DNA of 64,000 bases from Patiria pectinifera (taxonomy: Eukaryota; Echinodermata; Asteroidea; Valvatida; Asterinidae), in assembly GCA_029964075.1 (NCBI GenBank), contig CM057135.1, forward strand, positions 4,821,001 through 4,885,000. The letters run 5' to 3'. The position numbers and the translations under genes were made by a program. Under the pieces are notes generated by a model. It ran no database searches and had not been told where the DNA came from. It worked only from the letters and a program-made list of their open reading frames with translations. This document shows, one piece after another, positions 43,900 through 57,725 of the stretch. Numbering within the stretch: the first letter of the stretch is position 1; each line of letters begins with the position of its first letter.

Positions 43900-46800
43900 A
43901 AAACATGTGTATTTACAAAAACTACATGCATAAGGACTACAAGTATAGCTTACACCGCCCACTCCAAGGCCTGAGAATCCATGTTTTTTTATAAAAAAAA
44001 AATGCCAGTTACAGGTCTCCCGCCAAAGTTTAGTCACTGTGTGGGTCGTGCTTTTGATTGACCTCGCGCAACCGGCTGGGACCGAGTCATAATAATGTAA
44101 GTTGTCAGGACAAGGCCATCATATAGATGGGTAAAAGCCGCTGTGGAAGATTAGGAAAACCATTCACTATTTTGCACATGCATCGTTATAAAACAATATT
44201 CTCTGGTGATAATTAATTTTCATGACAGTTTTGGGACAGAACAAGCACATCACTCATTTGCATTTTCATTGCATAAAAAACCCTTTCCGGAAAATGTAAG
44301 CCACAAAGTTCAGTAACTATATAGACGAGTTATTCACCATGTTTTCACATTGTACTGCAGACTCCTTTTGTTGAAAAATGAATGCAAATACATGTAATTA
44401 AGAACAAAGTATGAGCTTGCATGTGAATAGTGCGGAACTCTTATTTTCAAGGATTAACAAGGAACAGCTATTTGTCTTTCATCAATCCCAAATTAGGATC
44501 CATTACTGATTACACAGGTCTCGCTTTCAAAAGAAAAAATAGCTTAACTTAATGATTTCTGTTTATCCATCCACCAATCTCTGTGCATGGAACACCAGGA
44601 TCGAACTAAAAGCCATCACCCATTGCCAGCACAGAGCTCCAGGATCGGGAAAAACTAGCTGCTATTTGCATCTTTTTTTTCTTCAAAAATTCGGAAAAGA
44701 AGTCTGTTTTGAAAAAAATATGAAATTAAAAAAAAAGGGCATATGCCTATGCATGATTTCAACAGGAATCAGTATATGGATTGGACTGGACTAACTAATA
44801 AAAAACATTTTCCTTGGCTAACTGACGCAACAACTGTTCCAACTTTTCACACGCATGCTTGACATGACTATAACAAGAGCAAAGCAATTATTCACACCAG
44901 ATAGAATTATCCTGTGTTGACAATGACATAAAGAAATACATGTTTACATGAATACAGCACACTCAAGGATGGACAATTCAACATTTCTACCTCACAGGCG
45001 TATATCGAGAGTTTACAGAATGTTCGATACATTAGTTGTTTCTGTTTACAACCAAGCAAATTATAAATGTGTAAGTTCCAATGGCCTTTTTGTTACAAAG
45101 TATGTACTTGTACATGTACATACTGTACATGTGTGTACATGTACAATGTACATGTACATGTGTGTACATGTACATGCATTTTTACAACGCGCGTAGTTTA
45201 AGTTCCGCCCACTCCAGGGCCTGAAAAAGATGTCTTTGATCAAAATGCCAGTTGCAGGTCTCCCGCCAAAGTTTAGGCACTGTGTGGGTCGTGTCTTTGA
45301 TTGACCTCGCGCAACCGGCTCGGATTTATGACCGACGGAGTCATAATGACGTGGGTTGTCAGGAGAAGGCCAGCACAGATGGGTAAAAACCACTGTGGAA
45401 GATTTGGAAAACCATTCACTACATGTATTTTGCAAATGCATTTTCATCGCATAAAGAACCCTTTCAGGAAAATGTAAGCCGCAAAAATTCAGTAACTATA
45501 TAGACGAGTTATTCACCATGTTTTCACACTGTACTGCAGACTCCTTTTGTTGAAAAATGAATGCATATACATGTAATTAAGAACAAAATATGAGCTTGCA
45601 TGTGAATAGTGCGGAACTCTTATTTTCAAGGATTAACAAGGAACAGCTTTTTGTCTTTCATCAATCCCAAAATTAGGATCCATTACTGATTACACAAGTC
45701 TCGCTTTCAAAAGAAAAAATAGCTTAACTTAATTTCTGTTTATCCATCCACCAATCTTTGTGCATGGAACACCAGGATCGAACTTAAAAGCCATCACCCA
45801 TTGCCAGCACAGAGCTCCAGGATCGGGAAAACTAGCTGCTATTTGCATCTTTTTTTTTTCCTTCAAAATTCGGAAAAGAAGTCTGTTTAGAAAAATTATG
45901 AAATTAAAAAAAGGGCATATGCCTATGCATGATTTCAACAGGAATCAGTACATGGATTGGACTGGACTAAATAATAAACAACAGTTTCCTTGGCTAACTG
46001 ACGCAACAACTGTTCCAAACTTTTCACACGCATGCTTGACATGACTACAACAAGAGCAAAGCAATTATTCACACCAGATAAAGTTATCTTGTGTTGACAT
46101 AAAGAAATACATGTATTTACATGAATACAGCACACTCAAGGATGAGCAGTTCAAATTTTCGATCTCACAAATTCTAGTTTTCAAATACAGTAGTTGTTTC
46201 TTTGTATAACCAAGCAAATTATAAATGTGGAAGTCCCAATGGCCTTTTTTGCTACAAAGAACATGTACTGTACATGTATTTTACGCGCGTAGTTTAGGCT
46301 CCGCCCACTCCAAAGCCTGAGAATCATGTCATTGATAAATATGCCAGTTACAGATTTCCCGCCAAAGTTTAGACACTGTGCGGGTCGTGTTTTCTGATTT
46401 ACCTCAGTGACCTTGGGCAACCGCCTGACATATACAACTCAGAAACAGTTGTGAAACAAAAAAGCCTCCCCGACATGATTCGTATTTTGTCAGGAAACTG
46501 TAGGCTACAACTGGTACAAGAGCCAGTATCAATATCGACGTGTTTTTCACACAGGTTACTTTTGTTAGTGATGCGAATGCATAATAAAAAAATATGAGCT
46601 TGTCTGTAAATAGAACGGGACTCTTGGGGTTTTTTTTAAGGGTTAACATACAACAACATTTTTCTGTAATAAATTCCAAAATTAGGAACAGAAAAGATAT
46701 GAATCCCTTATTGGTTGCAAAAGTCTCGATTTTAAAAGAACAATTGCTTCACTTAAAATCATTTGTGTTTATACTGTGTATCCATCCATGTGCAGGATCG

Positions 46801-49800
46801 AACTGAAAACCATCACACATTTTAGGCACAGAGCTCCAGGATCGGAAAACACTACTAATACTTCCTTTCTGTTATTGTTCGAGGAGATTCGAAATACTGT
46901 CTGTTTTTAATACTTTTGTTGCAACAATTTGAAAGCTACGATGTATTTCTCTCAACGGTCATCAGAATGGATTTGGCTGGGCTACAAAAAAAACATAGTC
47001 CACGGCAAACTGATGCAACAACTGTATGTCCCTCGAAAACCATTTCCTAACTATTTACACACATGTTTGACGTGACTAAAAAGAGAAAGGCATTATATTA
47101 CAAAAAGTAGAGTTCTCTTGTGTTGCCATTTAAAAAAAACAGTAATGAATACAGCTTAATTATCATCATGAAGCTAAAGTAAGAGCAGTTCATTTTTAAC
47201 GATAAAACTACATAACGACAAAAATTATGGTAATTCGTAATTGCGTGTGGCATTTGTAACTATGCCGGGCCTGCAGGTCTGAGGATAAAAATCTTTTATA
47301 CAATAATTGGGTTTTATTCATTTTATTCATTAGTAAATTATTTGTAAAATATTTCCCTCTAAGCGTACTTTAAGCTCCGCCCATTCCGAGACCGGTGTGG
47401 CACATGTCATTAGTAAAGAATGCCGCCAAACAAAATTTGGCACTGCGTGGGTTGTGTATTTGACCTCGCGCAGCCGTCTGGGATCCATACGCGATTGAGC
47501 CGTGTGTAGTTTAGGACAATGGTTCCGTTTATTAAGTGTATATGTATTTCTATAGAAAAAAATGCATGTATATACCCTGACGATTATTAATTTTCTATGA
47601 CAGTTTTAGGGCATAATAAGTCTTCCGACATCGTTGGCATTTTCATCAATAAAGAACCCTTTCACTTTTCAGGAAACTGTATAGCAAGACAGTAGGTCTA
47701 ACTAGTATATAAAAGTGTTTTTCACACAATGCAGATCTCTTTTGTTAATGTTACGATTGAAGATAATAATGAAAACCGAAATATGAGCTTACATTAGTTG
47801 CATATGATTAGTGGGACTCTTATTGTCCGGGGTTAACATCGAACAGCCTCTTTTCTGCTATAACTTCCAAAGGCACCCCCCCCCAAAAAAAACACATCAA
47901 TGCATTACTGATTACACGAATCTCGATTTCAAAAAAAAGTAGTAAATAAACTCGCTTCACTTTAATATGATTTCTGTTACTATTACTGTGTATCCATCCA
48001 CCAATCTCTGTGCATGGCACACCGAAATCGAACTGAAAGCCATCACCCACTGCCAGCACAGAGCTCAAGGATCGGGAAACCGATTGCAAACATTCGAAAA
48101 AGAAGTATGCTAATGCTCTCGAAAATTTAAAACAAATATGTATGTTTTAACGGTCAAGGGTAAGTTCTGTGATAAAGCAAAGTACAGGTAATAAAGCTAT
48201 ATCCTTGATAAACTGAAGCACAAAATTGAGAAAAGTCCACACTTTTCACACGCAGGCATGCTCGAGTAGTCAATTATTGTAACCACAGGTAAATTTCGCT
48301 GAAGTTGGCATGCAGAAATATTTATTAATGAATACAACCAAGGGCGGATCCAGAACACAATTTTTTGGGGGGCCAAAAAAATTTGTGGACCCCCCAAAAA
48401 GTGGGTCAAAAAAATTACGGCGTGGGGTTCGGGGCCCGCTTAAGGGCCCCGAAAAATTTTTGGATTCTAGATGCTCTGTGGTGCGATCTGAGGCAATTTC
48501 TGACCACTTTTACCAATGTTTTTTGAGGAAAAGATGGTGGTGTACTCATTGCCTGCCTTTATTGCGATGTCACATAAAAAATATAAAAAATTGGTCTCGT
48601 TTTTTTTGGGGGGGGGGCATGGCCCCCTTTGCCCCCCCCCCCTGGATCCGCCCTTGAATACAACGTGCGTGTAATTCTAATTTAAGGAGAAATGGTGAAG
48701 AGGTAGAGGTTAGGGTGGAGTTTCTCATTTGTTTTTAGTTCTTAAAACATCAAAACATCAAAAAAATTCCCTCTACAGATTTCCCGCCAATGTACATGTA
48801 TAGACACTGTGTGGGTCGTGCATACTTTGATTGACCTCAGCAACCTTGCACAGCCGTCTGGGATTTATAATCGAGCCCGCAGGACAAGGCCATTATAACT
48901 TAGGTTCAGTCTTTAAAGAGCAAGTATAATTATATATAGAATAGCCGACTACAGCTATAGACTTGCGTTGTCATATGGTTGTGAAGAAAATTGTCCCATG
49001 GTACAATAATTATACGCTTCCTTTAAGTCTTTATTTACAGTTCAATCAAGTAGAATCAATTGCAGAAATGAGGTTTTGATGTACAGATGTAGGATGGAAT
49101 TAGTAATGAAGTACGGAAGTATGGAACTACGTACGGTAGGAAAGAAGGAAGGTTTTGTACGCTGGGGGTGTTGCTAAAATCGGGTGTCTAATAACTGTGT
49201 GCAAATCTAACGGTGTGTAAAACTAACGGTGTATAAAAAACAGGTGTTGTACATGTAGGTTTGGACACTAGCAACAGAATGATGGAAAAATGGGCTAAAA
49301 CTATGGTCAATGCACAAACAGTGTCCTAACAGGGTGAATTATGGCACCTTCTGGAGTTGGGGGAGGTTGCTATGGGGACCGCCGTGCACCCAGGCCTGGC
49401 AGAGTTGGGCAAAACAAGGTCGTACAGGGATCGGGGACTGTGGTCAAGGGATCTTACACTAAATTGTACATCTAAATTGTACATGTACATGGTCTAAGCT
49501 AGATAATGAGGATAAAATATTTTCTAAACCTAGAGATGATTAAATGGTATTAATTAAAGACAAATTAATAAGAAAAGGTAAATAATACACAACGTCCGCT
49601 TCATATAGCACGCACCGCAATATGGAAGTTTTAGATGGAGAGACAAAGAAGAAATAAACTGTACAATCATACGTATTTAACCCGGGCCTGTAAAACAACC
49701 CTTCAGGTATAACTATACTTTACGGGTATTTTTTTTGTATTAAGGCCTACAAGGAAACAAAATTTGCTGAACAGTTGTGCGTGTGAGTATTGCTGAACAG

Positions 49801-50050
49801 TGCAGTGAGGGTTAACTTGAAAGAAACTTTCTGTTGTTTTACAACACAGATCTCCAATCCATTTCAATTAAATGCTCAGAATTATCACTTGGTTTCTCTG
49901 CATGTGATATGTCTTAATTACAATAATTCGATCTTGTATTTCCACCACCCATCTCTGTGCATCGAGACACCAGGATCGGACTACAGAAGCCATCACCCAT
50001 CCCCAGTACACAGAGCGCCAGGATCGGGAAATATTGCTTAACACTAACAA
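43900..50050. repeat. Dispersed/tandem ~1.0-1.2-kb repeat family
   Basis: Two anchors recur. CCCGCCAAAGTTTAGGCACT-like text occurs at ~44,019, 45,270 and 46,360, with diverged forms at ~47,424 and 48,780. CATCACCCATTGCCAGCACA-like text occurs at ~44,607, 45,795, 46,812, 48,038 and 49,990. Units 1 and 2 (44,000-45,180 and 45,185-46,200) are very similar. A further copy of the first anchor and of the downstream GATGGGTAAAAGCCGCTGTG text lies at 54,360-55,190. TGTACATG-rich tracts occur at 45,105-45,180. No coding region was recognised. Confidence 0.7.
48339..48656. mobile_element. hAT-type MITE, 318 bp
   Basis: The terminal inverted repeat CAAGGGCGGATCCAG (48,339) matches CTGGATCCGCCCTTG (ending 48,656). 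An 8-bp target duplication AATACAAC is present at 48,331-48,338 and 48,657-48,664. The interior is G/C-homopolymer rich. An 8-bp duplication is characteristic of hAT transposons; no transposase is present. Confidence 0.9.
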
Positions 50051-52505
50051 TGCACTGAAATAGCCATTATTTTCAAAAAATAAATACACGAAAAAATCCT
50101 TCGAATGCACTATTCAAAATATTCATACGCACACAAAGTTACATACACTGTATTGTATCAATAAAATGTCACTGTTTAACATATAGAGTGATTCGTAGTG
50201 TGATTGTTAAACACCTAGTCGAATTCATGATAAAACTAAAGTAGCCGATCAGTCCCTGTGAATCGGGACTATAGATTAATGGAACTACATGTGCCAAAGT
50301 TACTTATAGAACAGTAGAGGATCTTGTACCTACTCATTATTCGTGGAATTAAAAACCTTGCAACTGAACCTCTGAAGTCTGGAGACCTGAAGTGAATGTT
50401 GAGTCGAATCCGTTGTACGTGTACTCCAGGCAGTGTGTCCGCTACAGTAAGCCGCAGGAGAATGTTGCCTCATATTCTGTCCCAAATGATTCAGTGATGC
50501 GATCTTTTATTCTGTGGACAGTGAGATAAAATACAGTAAACTAAATGCATCATTTGTTAAAGAGAGATACTAATTGAAGAGGCGGGTTTAAAATAGAAGA
50601 GAGATACAGTGTATATAAATTACGGCCTCTTTTGAACTGCCCTTAACACGTGACTACTCCTGTAGGGAATGCCAGAAACGTGGATTGACAGCCGATTTTC
50701 AATAATAGTAACAAAATTTCTTGAACCATTTTCATCCTTCATTTCCAAACATTACAAGCTGATGATATGACCTTTTCCTGGTACCTCTTCTCTTAAAACA
50801 AAAGGCAATGGAAACCGAAGGTAACAAGTAAATAATATCGACAAGAGTAGTGTTATCACATCATCAAAGGCTGAAGTAGGCCTGTGCCGGTACAAAACGA
50901 CGTCACCATGCAAGGACGATCACGTTTAGTTGTTATACGAGGCGTAAAGGCCCAGCAGGCGCCGGACGAAAAATCACGCTGCGCTATATTGGTCAGTGGC
51001 AAACTATTATTATAGGTACCATATGGTACAAAATATTACGATAATTCCACAAATCTGTTTACGATGACATGCGTCGCAACTCACAAAACTGAAATCGCTC
51101 TGCAGGTTTACCGAAAATGTTTAAGGTTAAATATTTGCCTAGTTGATCGGATTTAGATTTAAACATCAAATTCACTGACCTTTTTATATCGTGAGTACAT
51201 AGTACTTGTAGTACCCTCCCGACTGGCGTTGCAACAACGTACGTCACAATGAGATGGTTTTGATCGACGCTGGCAAATTCTGTAAAAAGGTGTAAAATGT
51301 ACTTCTAAGATATAGTTTCGAACAACACGACTGCAAAGAAGTAACCTGAAAAATGTAACATTTCCCACTGCACAAGGTTGGATATATATTTAAATGTAGG
51401 CCTATAGTTACACTGACCGTTTCCTGTACGGGGGAACCATGCATATCTTATTTTTGAATGTTAACGGTAATCAAAACTTTGAGCAACAAAAGGTCTGGAG
51501 TAAACGAAGAAAAACCAATGAGAGCTAATCTTGAAACAAAAAATGGCTGCATGTGCTAGCAAACAAAAGTTGAAAAATGTTTTACTGAATGACTTGTAAG
51601 TGCTGACCCGGGTGTCATGCAAGGAGGCAAATTTCAGGGTATCGCAAAACCGGCACAATTAAGAGGCCGCTTTGTTTTTCATAGTGCTTATCAAAACAAC
51701 ACTCGGTGGAAAGCAATTCCATGTCAATCAATGCAATTATTTGACGAATTAATTTATAGTAAATTCGAGTTTCGGCAACCAAAACAAGCATATTATGTTT
51801 AACATGAAGATTTTTGGGGGGGGGGGGCATGCATTAGACAAAGGTCGTTATGCAGAAGGATAAGTACGTGAAAGACCCTCGCTACGGTTCTACTGACTGT
51901 ATTGAAACATCACCAGATATCATTAATTAAAACAAACATTAAAACATATCATTCAAACAAACATGATATTTTTATAAAGCAGACAACATGTTACTTACCC
52001 AAGCCTCTCAATTAAGCAGGTTTCCACCCGTATGTTCCTTGCTCTATGCATCGTGGCTTAATTAATCCCATACGCGGCTGTAACGAGACTCTTTATTGAC
52101 TAAACCGTAGGTTTTAAGTCTGCTGACAAAGAGACCGCGGCGAGCATCTGAAGAGTATTTCCTGAATATCTCAAACGTTCGAGAATATTTTGGCACACAT
52201 CAGTCATGCAGGAGAAGATTCTTCAATATAGCCGTTAGCATTCTCCCGCGCAATTCGTGCACGAAAGAGTTGTGGGCAATTTATGTTTCATGGCCTGGAC
52301 AGACCACGCTGGGATCACGCGCCCTTCTCAGACATAGCACCTGTCGTGCATTCATCAACCTGTCATCCATTAGGCCCATGCCAGCCTTAGTGGCGAAAGT
52401 GTGTCTAGGGCCTTGAAAAATCCGAGAATCGCTATAAGGCCACATGGCCTCGAGAGAGAATAAAATGATGGAACCAGTCTGGTAAAATAAAATAATAAAA
52501 CCAAC
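50051..52505. other. No recognisable gene
   Basis: AT-rich sequence with open frames below 85 residues and no domain pattern on either strand. A G-run occurs at ~51,813-51,826. Nothing else was recognised. Confidence 0.5.
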
Positions 52506-54064
52506 TAGAGGTTGTAGGAACAACCACACGGTGTTGGGCCATGGATTACCGCAAACTTTGCATGACGAAACCGGCCCTCATAAGAAAGTGGCTAGTTTCA
52601 CACTGTTGAAAGCCCCTGGGGAGCAAGTAAACCAAACTCCCCTCCCTGCTCCACAGTCCCAGCGAGATAATGACTTGTGGTTAAATGAAATACCACCTGT
52701 TAGCCACACTGCTTTCTGGAAATATACTTTCTGGCGAATTGCGGTTTTATGCTAGAATAACAGTAACAGATCGTTCTCAGCCATTTATTCACGGATTTTC
52801 ACATTTCAACATGTAAAACAAGTTAACATTTCATGGGGAAGTCATTATGATAATACTTTTGTTGGCCGACAGATTAAATTTAGCAACCAAATATTATGCT
52901 TGAAATTTCTCAGGCAGAGTGACCTTCGCTCCTTTCAGGAACCAATTATAGAACGAGTGATAATGCATTTTTGACGTTTTTTAACCTGCCGCTAGAGGGC
53001 GCTCTGACATTTTACGACGTCACCTGTAATATACATTGTATTGCTGTAGTACAGCCTAGACAGACACTCACATCATTGAAAGCAAGTTCGCATCTTCTGC
53101 CAATTTCAAATAATAAGGCACTTCCGGTTTCGACCGGAAGGAAGGGTCACGTGATTTTGCACTTAATACCAAAAATGAAGACCCTGCTTTATTGTATCGA
53201 TTGCCATAAAAAACAAAATCAAATCTGTAGCAGTTGATTTTATATTGATTTTCAAAGATTAAATCTAGAAATCTTTGATTGCTTGTAATACGATACTTGA
53301 TGACGTCATTATGACGTCATTACCAGAAAGTTCAAGAGCTATTTTTAACTGTGCTATATACAGCCAAATCTTGATTATATCTATCACGGTATATTTTCTA
53401 GCAATTTTTGAAGGTTTAAAGGTCTTTTTATTGTAACTTCCGGTCTGATGACGTAATCATTTTTTTTTCGCGCACAGGTGTTGTCTGCATTATGGTCATC
53501 ATGTACATTAATTTTGAAGCGATTACCGCAAACTTCGCCACAGACATCCAGTGAAAATGTGTTTTTGCATTTTTTTAACCTGACGCTAGAGGGCGCTCCA
53601 AACTTCATGGCGTCACCCATTAATTTTTTTGAAAGGTCAATCCAGGCAGACACTTAAATCGTTAAAAGCGAGTGCATATCTTGTTCCACTTTAAAATTAT
53701 TAGGCACTTCCGGTTTCGACCGGAAGGAAGGGTCACGTGATTTTACGCCCACAAGATCAAATGAAGATCATGTATCATCATGTCGATTCCCGCAAATTTC
53801 AGGCTCCGGTCTCCCACGGTTGATTTTATATGGAATTTCAAAGATTAAATTTATTAAACTTTGAAGTGATGTCACGTGACCCGTGATGACGTCATGATTA
53901 CGTAATTGCAAAAAAGCACATCTGCGGTAGGTTGTGCATTCATGTATTGACAATTAAAGTTCATATATGTTTTCATTTTGACACACAGTTCTGGAAACGA
54001 ATGTGTATAGAAGAAAAACCTAGCAAAAACAATAGGTTTTGGGCTAAAGCCCAACACCTAACTA
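52506..54064 (+). mobile_element. HINE-like family 2, copy 2
   Basis: It starts with hairpin GGTTGTAGGAACAACC (52,510-52,525) followed by CACGGTGTTGGGCC and ends with hairpin TAGGTTTTGGGC / GCCCAACACCTA at 54,033-54,060. A stretch near 52,560-52,960 is unrelated to copy 1. The ~590-bp core units then repeat (CCGGTTTCGACCGGAAGGAA near 53,126 and 53,710). It is inserted within the DNA separating the two Penelope-like halves. Confidence 0.7.
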
Positions 54065-54359
54065 GAAATTAAGGTAAAAATTATCTGAGCGTTATTTACG
54101 GGCCCTATTAATATCGTTATAGGATTTTAAAAAAAATGTTTACTTGCCATGGCTGACCAATGTACTTGTGAAAAGGTTGCCAGCACGAGTCAATTCAGTT
54201 CAACTCAATTCAATAAAAGTTTATTAATATTTTATGGACGCAAGGCCGAACATTAATTGGTAGGACTAACAATGAAATAGGAACCATATATAACAATTGA
54301 GAGACACTGAAAAAAACCCTATTGTGACTACAAAGGTTTGCACGTATCGTAGATGCATT

Positions 54360-55190
54360 TTTACAACGCGCGTAGTTTAAGCTCCGCCCACTCCAAGGCC
54401 TGAGAAAGATGTCATTGATAAAAATGCCAGTTGCAGGTCTCCCGCCAAAGTTTAGGCACTGTGTGGGTCGTGCTTTTGATTGACCTCGCGCAACCGGCTG
54501 GGAGTTATAACCGAGTCTTTAGGTAGCAGACCAGAAAATAAACTTCCATAGACCCTAATGGTAAATGCTCCCTCAGAAATTCGGGACAAAATACTTGCAA
54601 CTCTCCAAGGTGTTCGAGACACAAATCAAATTAAAGCTTATTTTATCTCCTTTCAATTTTTTTCAATTTTTGGGGGGTCAACTGATGACTTTTAGGAGAA
54701 AATTCCATCTGAAGATGATCACCCCTGAAAATATTCCTGAAGCCCATCGCCATTTTGAAAAACGATGCCTACACTCCATTGCAAAATAGAACGCTTTTAG
54801 GGTCCAAATTACATCCAAATTACACAGAACTGCAAGTTCCCAGTCCTGTGCACGGCTTCCAACCATATTTTTTACAAACCCTCCAGTTAATGGCCCACAG
54901 CATGCTCAAATACTGAAGATTTTGAGGGCATGCAAATCGTGATTTGGTCGGCGTAGGCAATTTCGGACCGATTTACTGGTCTGCACCCTATAATGATGTG
55001 GGTTGTCAGGACAAGGCCAGCATATAGATGGGTAAAAGCCGCTGTGGAAGATTTGGAAAACCATTCACTATTTTGCACATGCATCGTTATAAAAAAATAT
55101 ACTCTGGTGATAATTAATTTTCATGACAGTTTTGGGACAAAACAAGCACGAAACTCATTTGCATTTTCATTGCATATGCCGTGGACGTCA
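54360..55190 (+). repeat. Outlying copy of the 43.9-50.0-kb repeat family
   Basis: 54,360-54,510 repeats CGCGCGTAGTTTAAGCTCCG and TCCCGCCAAAGTTTAGGCAC. 55,010-55,180 repeats the GATGGGTAAAAGCCGCTGTG to TAATTAATTTTCATGACAG block of 44,125-44,230. The middle, 54,520-55,005, is unrelated. Confidence 0.7.
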
Positions 55191-55879
55191 TAGATGGGGA
55201 GGGGAAAGGGGGAAAAGACAAAAAGACCTTGGCTAAATCGAGTTAATTTAATGCACATTTAACAACATGGGCATCGACATGGGCATCTACATAATACAGG
55301 AGTGTCAATGGGAAATTTCCCCGCTGAACCTCTAACTAGACAGTATGGAGGAGACCAACGGAAATGTGCGTATTGCCCCCTCTAGAAAGAAATCCTGAGA
55401 CGCCCGTATGCCCTTTTTGTGTTCTCCGCAAAAAGTACACGCCAATGTATATGTACTGTACATGTACATACAGTACATGTACATGATGCACCACACAGTG
55501 GGTGGCAGCTCGTGTGCGAGCAGACCGTGTTAGACACAATAATTAGGTTCACATACATGAGCAGTACACACCGCCACCACCACTGCGCATGCAAATACAT
55601 GCATATGCATTGTCATTGTAGCCAATAGTACTAGCGCGCTCGCCTCGGTTCAAATGAGACATCCGTTTTCATAATAGTATTTCCTGTGCGCGGAAAACGG
55701 TGGAAACGGTACAAAAATTCCTACAAGACGTTTCGCTTCAACGTCGTGTGATCTATGTAAATGTCGTAAACTTGGCCCCACGTTTACTTGAACGCTGACT
55801 CTGTGAGTAAATTGGTACTCAGAAATGGGGTGTGCACCTCCATCATCAATTTCCTGGGCCAAGAAATTTCCGCAAATTC

Positions 55880-57051
55880 ATGCCTTTCGCACAGTGCAAT
55901 TTCAAAATACATAGACTATTTTCTGCTTCCGATTGTCAAACAACACATATACACGCGATTCCGGGCATGTGTTTGAAAAACTAAATAACGTGACATTGAA
56001 GCAGGATAGCCTATTGATCACATTGGATATTGTGTCCATGTATACGAATTGCCCACAAGATGAGGCAATTGAATCAGTCTGCGATGCACTTGAAGTTGCC
56101 GATAACAGTCTCTACGCAATACCCAAACCTACAAGAGAACACGCTCGCTGTCTCCTGGAACTTATCATGCATCGAAACATATTTGAATTCAATGGAAAGT
56201 TCTTCAGACAGAAAATTGGCGTGGCTATGGGAAGCGAATGCACTCCAGAAATATGCGATATAACCCTGTTCAAATATGAAAAAGAAATTATTCTCCCACA
56301 CAATCCTTCAATTGTGAGTTACATGAGATACAGGGACGACGTCTTAATAATATTTAACGGTAACAAAGACCAAGCCGGTGACCTTGTCCAAACTCTAAAC
56401 CAAATTCATCCCACGATCAAGTTCACGTCAGAGATTTCAAACAATTTAGTCACCTTCCTCGACCTCGTCATCTACAAAGGCGAACGGTTCAAAAAAGAAG
56501 GGAAACTGGATACTCGAGTAGCAACCAAAAAAACTGATACCTTTCAGTATCTTGCTCGAGATTCAGCCCACCCTGGGTCAGTGTTTGGCGGTTTGATTAA
56601 GGGAGAACTAAGGAGATATGACCGTATATGCACACACTCAAAAGAATTTGAGGAGAAGGTTGAATTCTTCAAAGACAAACTACAAAAACGCGGATACAAC
56701 CAAGAAGATTTAGCCCTTCTTCCCCAAAAAGGCGAAGCTCGCGTGAACCCTAAAAAGCGTGCAAAAACCAAAAAGAATATCCCGCTGGCCTTTGTTTTAC
56801 CCTACCACCCACAAATTAAACACCCAGCTCTTAAGCAGGCCCTTCTGAAACACTGGAATCTGATCAGCGATAATGATTTTCTCAGTGCACTCTTTGCGAC
56901 CCAACCCATCCTGGCATACAAACGACAAAAAAACATAAAAGATGGCCTGGTCCGATCAAGGATTAACCCATCTCCGCCATCCAACCAAGAAAAAAACTTA
57001 GATGAGGAGAACGTTCAAATCCTTTTGGAACTTCTTGAAGAACAGAAGTAA
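55880..57051 (+). pseudogene. Penelope-like retroelement, C-terminal half of reverse transcriptase
   Basis: Family similarity begins at SKYIDYFLLPIVKQ (~55,895-55,940), switches frame near 55,945, then continues open to 57,051. RT motifs: LLITLDIVSMYTNCPQDEA (motif A-type, ~56,005-56,060), FRQKIGVAMGSECTPE (motif B, ~56,205-56,250) and YRDDVLIIFNG (catalytic DD, ~56,331-56,360). The thumb region contains FLDLVIYKGERF and THSKEFEEKVEFFKDKL. The end (LAYKRQKNIKDGLV...) stops without the CCHH finger or GIY-YIG endonuclease usual in canonical Penelope elements, so it is either an endonuclease-lacking type or truncated. Confidence 0.88.
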
Positions 57052-57725
57052 CATAATGGTCATTTAGGCATGGATTTCAAAATAAAAAATAAAAAATAAG
57101 GAATCCACTTAGTCTGATCATTACAAGAAAAGCTAACGCGTAAAATATTCTTTACCATCATTAGCAATAAAGTAAATACATACAAAAGATTTAAACATAG
57201 GGTGACTGATGAAGTGCGTAAAAAGGGCACAGAAAATATGCACTGTTTCCCCCGACACACACAAAAGAAAAACAGGTGGGACGGCATATTATCACCGGTA
57301 TAGATCAAAACATTAAGTGAACTAGAAACAAAAACCACATGTACACAAACCAGTCCCTGCGTCGCCTAAACACCGGATGAGTTTTTTTGAAACTCCCGCT
57401 CTCCGGTTATCACCAATCTAATGGGCCCGCTGGCGAGGTATGTGTTGACAAGTTATAACCCACCCATCACCGCAACCCAGCAGTGGAACTGATTTTACTC
57501 CCTATATGCGTATTGAATTTCCAAAAAAGGAAAAAAAAACCTTAACAAATACGCTCTAGGCAGTTTAGTCGTATAACTACACAGGTATCCATACCAGTGA
57601 TTGTAAGTCTTAAATAAACGAAAATCTTCCCTAGCTGGTTGCAAACAAATGTTTTCAAAAAAAGATTCATGAGCTCACAGAGCCCCTCGTACTCCAATGT
57701 TATACATCCCATAAAAAGAAAAGAA

